DNA from: UBA1366 sp047602575
GTDB taxonomy: Bacteria > Bacillota > Clostridia > Oscillospirales > Ruminococcaceae
Direction of reading: 5' to 3'
Length of the DNA stretch: 64,000 nt
Assembly (NCBI GenBank): GCA_047602575.1
Contig: JASGGY010000007.1
Coordinates: forward strand, 248,001 to 312,000
Part shown: positions 16,875 to 23,484 of the stretch, piece by piece
How positions within the stretch are numbered: position 1 is the first letter of the stretch
Layout of the letters: each line of letters opens with the position of its first letter
Made by a program: the position numbers and the translations under genes
The notes under the pieces: generated by a model
Database searches by the model: none
What the model was told of the DNA's origin: nothing
The model's input: only the letters and a program-made list of their open reading frames with translations

Positions 16875-17324
16875 ATGAAAAAGCTGCTTAAGCTGATCCT
16901 GCTTCTGGTTGTGTTGGCTCTGATTGCCGGAATTGTTTATGTCGCGACCTACATGCTCTCCTTGCCCGACGATACGGACGAAGGGAAAATGCTGGTCAAA
17001 CAGTCATGGATTTCCGAAGACGAGAAATTTACGCTGCAGCTCGGCAAGTCAAGCACCTTCTCTGTGACGGAGGACACCGGCGACGGCGCAGAAATCGTCA
17101 TGCGCGGCGTTTACAAGCTCCATCCGGACGAAAATCGCATGGAACTGCTCTGCGATCCATTCCACATGGATTTGCCGGACGATTGGGCGGTTAGCAAGCA
17201 CAGCAGCATTTATTACGAACTGGATGCGCCCAAGAATGACAAAGATGTTTTAAAGCTTGTCATCAATTTCGGCACAAATGCAAAGCCGGCGCAAATCACC
17301 TTTGTGCCGGGCAAGGAGGAATAG
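16875..17324 (+). CDS. Membrane-anchored hypothetical protein
   Basis: A 149-aa protein with a basic start and one hydrophobic helix (residues about 5-29, LILLLVVLALIAGIVYVATY), then an extracytoplasmic domain of about 115 residues rich in beta strands. No lipobox. No family is recognised. AAGGAG precedes the ATG. It sits between ilvD and pyrC, one base before the pyrC start codon, so is likely in the same transcript. Confidence 0.75.
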   Translation: MKKLLKLILLLVVLALIAGIVYVATYMLSLPDDTDEGKMLVKQSWISEDEKFTLQLGKSSTFSVTEDTGDGAEIVMRGVYKLHPDENRMELLCDPFHMDLPDDWAVSKHSSIYYELDAPKNDKDVLKLVINFGTNAKPAQITFVPGKEE

Positions 17325-17325
17325 A

Positions 17326-18606
17326 GTGGATAAGAATCCAATTCTGCTCAAACAAGTCATCATCGCCGATCCGCAGGTTTCCTACGACGGCGCGCAGGAT
17401 ATTCTGATTGAAAACGGTGTGATCACGGCGATTTCCCGGGAAATACCGGCGGAGAACGCGCGCGTGATCGACGGCGCGGGGCGGCTGGTCGTGTTCCCCG
17501 GACTGTTTGATATGCATGTGCATCTACGCGACCCTGGTTTTACCCATAAAGAGGACATCCTCACCGGTACGGATGCTGCAAAGGCGGGAGGCTTTACAGC
17601 CGTCGCCTGTATGCCCAACACAAAACCCGTGCTCGACGCGCCGGAGCTGGTGCGGTACATCGAGGAAAAATCCGCCCACACCGGTGTCAAGGTTTATCCC
17701 GTTACAGCCATCACAAAGGGAATGCGCGGCGATACGCTTGCGGATTTCGACGCACTGGTGGATTGCGGGGTGAAAGCGATTTCCGATGACGGGCGGCCGG
17801 TGGAAAACGCGGAGCTGATGCGCAAAGCGCTGGAGCTTTCGGTGAAAAACGGGCTGACGGTGATTTCGCACTGTGAGGATCTGAGCATCATCAACGGCGG
17901 CATCATCAACAAGGGCGCTGTTTCTGAAGCGCTCGGCGTCCGCGGGATGGACAGAGCGTCGGAGGATTCCATCACCGCGCGGGAGATTGCGCTGGCGATG
18001 AGCTGCGGTGCGCACATCCACATCGCACATGTTTCCACGGCAGGATCGGTCAACATCATCCGCGCGGCAAAGGCTGACGGTGTGCGTGTGACCTGTGAAA
18101 CCTGCCCACATTATTTTACTTATACGGATGAAAAGCTGCTTACGCGCGATGCGGACTACCGCATGAGCCCGCCCCTGCGCACGGAAGCCGACCGCGCGGC
18201 GGTGGAAGCGGCGGTCATCGACGGCACGATTGACTGCATCGTGACCGACCATGCGCCCCACACTGCGGCGGAAAAAGCGGATTTTGAGAAAGCGCCCAAC
18301 GGGGTCGTGGGGCTGGAAACTTCCCTTGCGATGACGCTGACAAAGCTTTATCACACTGGCAAGCTGACGCTCGCGGAGGTCGCGCAGCGCATGAGTGTCG
18401 CGCCGCGGAAGATTCTCGGCATTGCGCCGTTGGCGGTTGCGCCGGGAATGCCCGCCGATCTGACCGTGGCCGACCCTGATCTGTGCTGGGAAGTGATCGC
18501 GCAGGAGCTGCATTCCAAATCAAAGAACACGGTGTTCAAGGGCGAAATCTGTAAAGGCAAAGTACTTTACACGATTTCCGCCGGAAAACTTGTGTTCGCA
18601 TTATAA
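17326..18606 (+). CDS. pyrC: Dihydroorotase
   Basis: A 426-aa class I dihydroorotase of de novo pyrimidine synthesis (carbamoyl-aspartate to dihydroorotate). Metal-binding HVHLRDPGFTHKED, SHCEDL and VTDHAPH are present. Translation starts at GTG 17326, with AGGAGG 6 bases upstream; the open frame further upstream overlaps the preceding gene. The last codons contain the first copy of a 22-nt palindrome that recurs around pyrF. It heads pyrC-pyrF-pyrK-pyrD. Confidence 0.96.
   Translation: MDKNPILLKQVIIADPQVSYDGAQDILIENGVITAISREIPAENARVIDGAGRLVVFPGLFDMHVHLRDPGFTHKEDILTGTDAAKAGGFTAVACMPNTKPVLDAPELVRYIEEKSAHTGVKVYPVTAITKGMRGDTLADFDALVDCGVKAISDDGRPVENAELMRKALELSVKNGLTVISHCEDLSIINGGIINKGAVSEALGVRGMDRASEDSITAREIALAMSCGAHIHIAHVSTAGSVNIIRAAKADGVRVTCETCPHYFTYTDEKLLTRDADYRMSPPLRTEADRAAVEAAVIDGTIDCIVTDHAPHTAAEKADFEKAPNGVVGLETSLAMTLTKLYHTGKLTLAEVAQRMSVAPRKILGIAPLAVAPGMPADLTVADPDLCWEVIAQELHSKSKNTVFKGEICKGKVLYTISAGKLVFAL
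18550..18571 (+). repeat. 22-nt palindrome copy 1 (inside pyrC)
   Basis: TGTAAAG, 8 bases, CTTTACA. It encodes part of the conserved C-terminal Lys-Gly-Lys-Val strand of dihydroorotase, so its likeness to the other copies may have begun by duplication of this coding end. Confidence 0.6.
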
Positions 18607-18612
18607 AATACG

Positions 18613-18634
18613 TGTAAAGGCAATATGCTTTACA
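18613..18634 (+). repeat. 22-nt palindrome copy 2 (pyrC-pyrF gap)
   Basis: TGTAAAG, 8 bases, CTTTACA, with perfect 7-bp arms. It begins 63 bases after copy 1, and shares the following GCAA with it. Confidence 0.75.
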
Positions 18635-18665
18635 GATAACTTCTGACCGAAAAAGGAGAATGCTT

Positions 18666-19601
18666 ATGTCGTTTGATGGACTGATTGAGAAGATTATTAA
18701 GACGCAGAATCCGACCGTTGTAGGGCTGGATCCGAAGCTGGATTTCATACCGGAATACATCAAAGCAAAGAAATTCAAGAAATACGGCAAGACCATGGAA
18801 GCAGCCGCAAAGGCGCTTTATACCTTTAATAAAGAGATCATCGACGAGATTTATGACATCGTTCCCGCAGTGAAACCGCAAGCGGCTTACTACGAAATGT
18901 ACGGCTGGGAGGGTGTCCGCACGCTCTATAAGACCATTCAGTACGCGAAATCGAAGGGGATGTATGTCATCACCGACGGCAAGCGCAACGACATTGGTGC
19001 GACGATGGAGGCGTATGCTGCGGCGCATCTGGGACTGACCGACGTGGGCGGCGAAATCTGCGAAGCGTTTGGTGCGGACGCACTGACGGTCAACGGGTAT
19101 CTCGGCTCGGACGGCATCTCGCCGCTGCTTGAGCTATGCCGCGATCGCGATAAAGCGATTTTTGTTCTGGCGAAAACCTCGAACGCATCGTCCGGTGAAT
19201 TGCAGGATCTCAAGCTGTCTGACGGCAGAGCCGTTTATGAGGCGATGGGCGAGATGTGCGAAACCTGGGGTGCTGCGGCGATGGGCAAGCTCGGCTACTC
19301 GTCCGTGGGCGCGGTGGTCGGCGCGACTTATCCGGAGCAGCTGACCGAGCTGCGCGCGAAGCTTCCGACGACGTTTTTCTTGGTGCCGGGCTACGGCGCG
19401 CAGGGCGGGGGAGCAGCCGGTGTTGCAAAGGCATTCGATCAAAACGGGCTGGGAGCGGTTGTCAATTCATCCCGCGCGGTGATGTGCGCTTACCAGAAGG
19501 AGGGCTGCGACGAGCAGGAGTTCGCCAAAGCCGCGCGCCGCGAGGTCATCCGCATGAAAGAGGACATCATCGCACACCTCGACCGCATCTCGCTGGAATA
19601 G
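18666..19601 (+). CDS. pyrF: Orotidine 5'-phosphate decarboxylase (type 2)
   Basis: A 311-aa long-form (type 2) OMP decarboxylase making UMP. It contains VGLDPKLDF at the N-terminus and the catalytic DGKRNDIGATMEAY (D-x-K-x-x-D). ATG 18666 is chosen because AAAGGAGA lies 8 bases upstream; ATG 18660 would be only 2 bases from it. The gene is flanked on both sides by the 22-nt palindromes. Confidence 0.95.
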   Translation: MSFDGLIEKIIKTQNPTVVGLDPKLDFIPEYIKAKKFKKYGKTMEAAAKALYTFNKEIIDEIYDIVPAVKPQAAYYEMYGWEGVRTLYKTIQYAKSKGMYVITDGKRNDIGATMEAYAAAHLGLTDVGGEICEAFGADALTVNGYLGSDGISPLLELCRDRDKAIFVLAKTSNASSGELQDLKLSDGRAVYEAMGEMCETWGAAAMGKLGYSSVGAVVGATYPEQLTELRAKLPTTFFLVPGYGAQGGGAAGVAKAFDQNGLGAVVNSSRAVMCAYQKEGCDEQEFAKAARREVIRMKEDIIAHLDRISLE

Positions 19602-19625
19602 GGACATTTCCCCGGAAATACACGC

Positions 19626-19647
19626 TGTAAAGTGATATGGCTTAACA
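19626..19647 (+). repeat. 22-nt palindrome copy 3 (after pyrF)
   Basis: TGTAAAG, 8 bases, CTTAACA. One arm position differs from the consensus. Confidence 0.6.
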
Positions 19648-19669
19648 GGGGAAACTGGCTCAACCGCGA

Positions 19670-19691
19670 TGTAAAGCGTTTCAGCTTTGCA
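19670..19691 (+). repeat. 22-nt palindrome copy 4
   Basis: TGTAAAG, 8 bases, CTTTGCA; one arm difference. Starts 44 bases after copy 3. Confidence 0.6.
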
Positions 19692-19723
19692 CAAACACTG
19701 CCGATAAAAATCACAGGAATATC

Positions 19724-19745
19724 TGTAAAGCGACAATGCTTTACA
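19724..19745 (+). repeat. 22-nt palindrome copy 5 (before pyrK)
   Basis: TGTAAAGC, 6 bases, GCTTTACA, with a perfect 8-bp stem. It ends 44 bases before the pyrK start codon. Confidence 0.75.
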
Positions 19746-19789
19746 CATAAAAATACGCGGCGAAGCACTGCTGCGGACTGGAGAAAACA

Positions 19790-20566
19790 ATGCGCTATAC
19801 GCAAGGGAAATACCTCATCACCGAAAAGAAAACCATCGCAAAAGGAATGTTCGACCTGACGATTCTTTGCCCCGAAATCGCGGAAATTGCGCAGGCGGGG
19901 CAGTTTGTCCACGCGGCGGCGGAGGGCTTTCTGCTGCGCCGCCCGATTTCAATCTGTGACATTTCCCGGGAAAAGGGAACGATCCGTATCCTATTTGAAG
20001 CGCGCGGTGCGGGTACGGAAAAGCTTTCGCAGTCAAACAGCGGTGACTTTATCGACCTCATCGCCCCGCTCGGGCGCGGCTTCAAGCTGCTTGATCCGGC
20101 GAAAAAAGCGATCTGCATCGGCGGCGGCATCGGTACGCCCCCCATGCTCGCCGTTGCGAAGCATTACGGCAAAAACGCGATGGTCATCAGCGGATTCCGC
20201 ACGGCGGGGCTTACGATTCTTCAGGAGGATTATGCGGCGGCGGGCGCGCAGACCATTCTTTGCACCGACGACGGCACGGCGGGCATCAAGGGGCGCGTGA
20301 CCGAGGGGCTTCTGTCGTGTCTTGCGCAGGGAAAGCCCGACGTAATTTATGCCTGCGGGCCGACCGTTATGCTGAAAGCTGTGACCGAACTTGCGATCAA
20401 AAACGACATATTCTGCCAAGTTTCGCTGGAGCAGCGCATGGGCTGCGGCGTGGGCGCGTGCCTGGTCTGCGCCTGCAAAATCAAGCGCGGCAACGACGAA
20501 TATTACGCCCATGTCTGTCAGGACGGACCGGTGTTCGATTGTAAGGAGGTGCGGTTCGATGGCTGA
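19790..20566 (+). CDS. pyrK: Dihydroorotate dehydrogenase electron transfer subunit
   Basis: A 258-aa FAD/[2Fe-2S] protein that passes electrons from the PyrD subunit to NAD. It shows the flavin-binding RRPISICDI, the nucleotide-binding GGGIGTPPML and the cluster ligands CGVGACLVCACK followed by a later Cys. Its stop overlaps the pyrD start by 8 bases, consistent with equal production of the heterotetramer subunits. Confidence 0.95.
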   Translation: MRYTQGKYLITEKKTIAKGMFDLTILCPEIAEIAQAGQFVHAAAEGFLLRRPISICDISREKGTIRILFEARGAGTEKLSQSNSGDFIDLIAPLGRGFKLLDPAKKAICIGGGIGTPPMLAVAKHYGKNAMVISGFRTAGLTILQEDYAAAGAQTILCTDDGTAGIKGRVTEGLLSCLAQGKPDVIYACGPTVMLKAVTELAIKNDIFCQVSLEQRMGCGVGACLVCACKIKRGNDEYYAHVCQDGPVFDCKEVRFDG

Positions 20567-21470
20567 TCTGCGCGTTAAGGTTGCGGGTGTGGAATTCAAA
20601 AACCCCGTGATTCCGGCAAGCGGCGCGTTCGGATACGGGCGCGAGTATGAGCGGTTCTTCCCGCTGTCAAAGCTCGGCGGCATTGCTGTAAAGGGAACGA
20701 CCTTGCATCGCAAGGACGGCAATCCGCCTCCCCGCGTGGCGGAAACTCCTGCCGGAATGCTCAACTCCGTCGGGCTTCAGAACGGCGGGCTGGACAAGTT
20801 CTTAAAATTCGAGCTGCCCAATCTGCTGACCAAGGACACGCGCATCATCGCGAACATCGCGGGCGCGACGGTTGAGGAATGCGCGGAGCTTGCGCGGCGA
20901 CTTGACGAAACGGCGGTGGACATGCTTGAGCTGAACATTTCCTGCCCGAATGTCAAGCAGGGCGGTGCTGCGTTCGGCATTTCCTGCGACAGCGCGGCGG
21001 CGGTGACGGCGGCGGTGCGCACGGTAACGAAAAAGCCACTCATGGTTAAGCTTTCCCCGAATGTGACGAGCATTGCGGACATCGCTCTGGCGGTCGAAGC
21101 AGCGGGTGCGGACGCGGTTTCGCTGATCAACACGCTCCTCGGTATGAAAATTGATATCCGCACGCGCCGTCCGGTTCTGCGCAACAACGTGGGCGGACTG
21201 TCCGGTCCGGCGGTGTTTCCGGTTGCCGTGCGGATGGTGTGGCAGGTCGCAAATGCGGTGAAAATCCCCGTGGTCGGCATGGGCGGCATTTCCTCCGCCG
21301 ACGACGCGATTGAGATGATGATGGCGGGCGCATCGGCGGTTCAGGTGGGTGCGGCGCTGTTTCACAACCCGTTTGTGCCGCTGGAGATCATCGACGGCAT
21401 TGACAACTGGTGTGACCAGAATGGCGTTAAATCGGTTTCCGAGCTTGTGGGAACGGTGAAGGCTTGGTAA
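20559..21470 (+). CDS. pyrD: Dihydroorotate dehydrogenase B catalytic subunit
   Basis: A 303-aa FMN enzyme of class 1B oxidising dihydroorotate to orotate. Typical segments: NPVIPASGAFGYG, NISCPNVKQGG (catalytic Cys region), VGMGGISSADDAIEMMMAGA. ATG 20559 follows AAGGAGGTG and overlaps the end of pyrK. The earlier in-frame region is a shadow of pyrK. Confidence 0.96.
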   Translation: MADLRVKVAGVEFKNPVIPASGAFGYGREYERFFPLSKLGGIAVKGTTLHRKDGNPPPRVAETPAGMLNSVGLQNGGLDKFLKFELPNLLTKDTRIIANIAGATVEECAELARRLDETAVDMLELNISCPNVKQGGAAFGISCDSAAAVTAAVRTVTKKPLMVKLSPNVTSIADIALAVEAAGADAVSLINTLLGMKIDIRTRRPVLRNNVGGLSGPAVFPVAVRMVWQVANAVKIPVVGMGGISSADDAIEMMMAGASAVQVGAALFHNPFVPLEIIDGIDNWCDQNGVKSVSELVGTVKAW

Positions 21471-21554
21471 GGCGGTTGCCGCAAGCACTTAAGATTAGAA
21501 TCTGATATTATCGTTTTAAAAACCGCGGGAACGACCGCTCACGGAGGCTGCATC

Positions 21555-22502
21555 ATGAATGATTTGCTTAACGCACAGGAAATCGCGGAGATCCTGAAAA
21601 TTACGCGCAATACCGTGTACGAGCTGATCAAGCGCGGCGAGCTGCCCGCGGTCAAGGTCGGCAAGCAGGTGCGGGTTTCGCGCGCGACGGTGGAAAGCTA
21701 CCTCGCGGGTGGGCAGCGTCCGGCGGCGCATCAGCCGCTTGCGCAGGAAGCGCCGCAAACAGCCCGACTGACACCGGCACTGGTAGAAAACCCGCCGCGC
21801 ACAAACGAATTCATCATCTGCGGGCAGGATGTGTCGCTTGATATTCTTGCCAATCTCCTCGAAACCCGCAGCGGCGCGTTGCAGGTTCACCGGTCGTATA
21901 AAAGCAGCTACAACGGGATTTATTCGCTTTATCAGCGGCAGGTCGATCTTGCGACCGCGCATCTCTGGGACGGCGACACGGGCGCGTACAACGCTTCCTA
22001 TGTGAAAAAAATGATGCCGGGCATTCCCGCGCTGCTCATGCGCATTGCAAAGCGGAACATCGGGCTGATTGTGAAAAAGGGGAATCCGGACGGAATCACC
22101 GGCTTTGCGGATTTCAAGCGCAGCGGCATCAGAATCGTCAACCGCGAAGCCGGCAGCGGCTGCAGGGTGTTTCTTGACGAAAACCTCAGACTGATGGGCT
22201 TGTCCGGCGAGCGGATCGACGGCTATTTCAACACGGTGAAATCCGGCTTTGCGGTCTGCGGTGCGGTCATCGGCGGCGAGGCGGATGTGGGCATCGGCAG
22301 CTCTAGCTCGGCGCTGAATGTATCCGAGGTGGATTTTATCCCGCTGCGCGAGGAGTGCTTTGATCTGATCATCCGCCGCAGCGATGCCGAAAAGCCACAG
22401 TTTCAGGCTGTGCTGGAGGTTGTCGCATCGGAGAGCTTCAAAAGCCAGCTCAAGAGTCTGAGCGGCTATGACACAAGCGAAACGGGAAAAATCATCGGAT
22501 AA
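21555..22502 (+). CDS. One-component regulator: excisionase-type HTH plus molybdate-binding-like domain
   Basis: A 315-aa protein. Residues about 4-53 are an excisionase/MerR-like helix-turn-helix (ITRNTVYELIKRGELPAVK). Residues about 85-315 are a PBP-like substrate domain (COG1910 type) with IVNREAGSGCRVFLD and AVIGGEADVGIGSSSSA. Proteins of this architecture are usually annotated as molybdate- or tungstate-responsive regulators. The cytosolic location (no signal peptide) and the following modD gene agree with that. Likely targets include modD and possibly the transporter operon beyond it (inference). Confidence 0.85.
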   Translation: MNDLLNAQEIAEILKITRNTVYELIKRGELPAVKVGKQVRVSRATVESYLAGGQRPAAHQPLAQEAPQTARLTPALVENPPRTNEFIICGQDVSLDILANLLETRSGALQVHRSYKSSYNGIYSLYQRQVDLATAHLWDGDTGAYNASYVKKMMPGIPALLMRIAKRNIGLIVKKGNPDGITGFADFKRSGIRIVNREAGSGCRVFLDENLRLMGLSGERIDGYFNTVKSGFAVCGAVIGGEADVGIGSSSSALNVSEVDFIPLREECFDLIIRRSDAEKPQFQAVLEVVASESFKSQLKSLSGYDTSETGKIIG

Positions 22503-22531
22503 CGATGGTTTCAAAGAAAACGAGGTGCGTG

Positions 22532-23374
22532 ATGTTTTTTACGGAGGCGGAAATCGACGCGCTGATTCAAGAGGATCTGCCGTATATCGACCTGACGACC
22601 GAGGTGCTGGGGATTGCGGGACAGATGGGAAAAATCAGCTTTTTTACCCGTGAGCCCGCTGTCGTGAGCGGCACGGAGGAAGCCGTGCGCATTTTTTCAA
22701 GATTTGCAATTACGCCCGATCTTATCGTTCCGTCGGGCGGCGAAATCCAGAGCGGCGATGTGTTTTTATCCGGAACAGGACTTTCCGAAAACCTGCATAG
22801 TGCGTGGAAAATCTGCCAGAACCTGCTGGATCGCTGCGCCGGAATCGCCACGAAAACCGCGCGGTTGACGCGGATTGTCAAGTCCGTCAATCCGCATACG
22901 GAGGTTTTTTCGACCAGAAAGGTATCTTCCGGCACGAAAAAGCTTTTCATCAAATCTGTGATGAGCGGCGGGGGTTTTCCGCACCGGCTCGGGCTTTCCG
23001 AAACCGTACTGGTATTCCGGCAGCACATGAATTTTATGGGCGGGCTTGACGGGCTGATCGAGCGGCTTCCCGCAATCAAAAGCAAGGTCAGCGAGAAGAA
23101 GCTGATTGTCGAAGCGGAAACGGTCGCGGACGCCGTCCGGCTCGTACGTGCGGGTGCGGAGGGCATCCAGTTTGACAAGCTCAGCGCTGAGGAAGTTGCT
23201 GACAGCGTCAGGCAGCTCCGCGCTGTCCGTCCGGAAGTCGTCATCCTCGCCGCCGGCGGAATCGACACGCACAACGCAGCGAATTATGCCGCCGCCGGTG
23301 TCAACGCGGTCGTGGTGACTTGCCTTTACAACGCGCCGCCGGTGGATGTCGGCGTGCGGATCGAGCTGCTTTAA
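22532..23374 (+). CDS. modD: ModD protein (QPRTase-like pyrophosphorylase family)
   Basis: A 280-aa protein of the ModD family, homologous to nicotinate-nucleotide pyrophosphorylase and found in molybdenum transport operons; its biochemical role is not established. Visible motifs: DLTTEVLGI near the N-terminus, STRKVSSGTKKLF, GGGFPHRLGLSE, VEAETVADAVRL and AAGGIDTHNAANYAAAGV. ATG 22532 follows GAGGTG; ATG 22505 is an alternative. It is 29 bases after the molybdate-type regulator. Confidence 0.88.
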   Translation: MFFTEAEIDALIQEDLPYIDLTTEVLGIAGQMGKISFFTREPAVVSGTEEAVRIFSRFAITPDLIVPSGGEIQSGDVFLSGTGLSENLHSAWKICQNLLDRCAGIATKTARLTRIVKSVNPHTEVFSTRKVSSGTKKLFIKSVMSGGGFPHRLGLSETVLVFRQHMNFMGGLDGLIERLPAIKSKVSEKKLIVEAETVADAVRLVRAGAEGIQFDKLSAEEVADSVRQLRAVRPEVVILAAGGIDTHNAANYAAAGVNAVVVTCLYNAPPVDVGVRIELL

Positions 23375-23408
23375 CCGCAATAATAACACGCTTTTTTTGC
23401 CAAACAAC

Positions 23409-23444
23409 CGCCCCGCTTCACAGAAATTTTTGTGAAGCGGGGCG
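23409..23444. terminator. Bidirectional terminator between modD and the surface-protein gene
   Basis: A perfect 14-bp stem (CGCCCCGCTTCACA with TGTGAAGCGGGGCG) and 8-nt loop lie between two convergent genes. T-rich or A-rich flanks serve both directions. Confidence 0.88.
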
Positions 23445-23484
23445 TTGCTGTTTAAATCAGATTGTGCGGGTGAAGCCGGTGGGA

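Noticed and set aside
18550..19745. CRISPR array around pyrF
   Set aside because: The repeats are palindromes of 22 nt at uneven spacing, with one copy inside a coding region and no cas genes.
18607..19789. PyrR-type attenuator in the pyr cluster
   Set aside because: No PyrR anti-antiterminator consensus and no terminator/antiterminator pair with a T run were found; only the short palindromes.
21516..22514. Minus-strand open frame (332 aa) opposite the molybdate-type regulator
   Set aside because: It mirrors the regulator gene; the plus strand has HTH and substrate-binding motifs.
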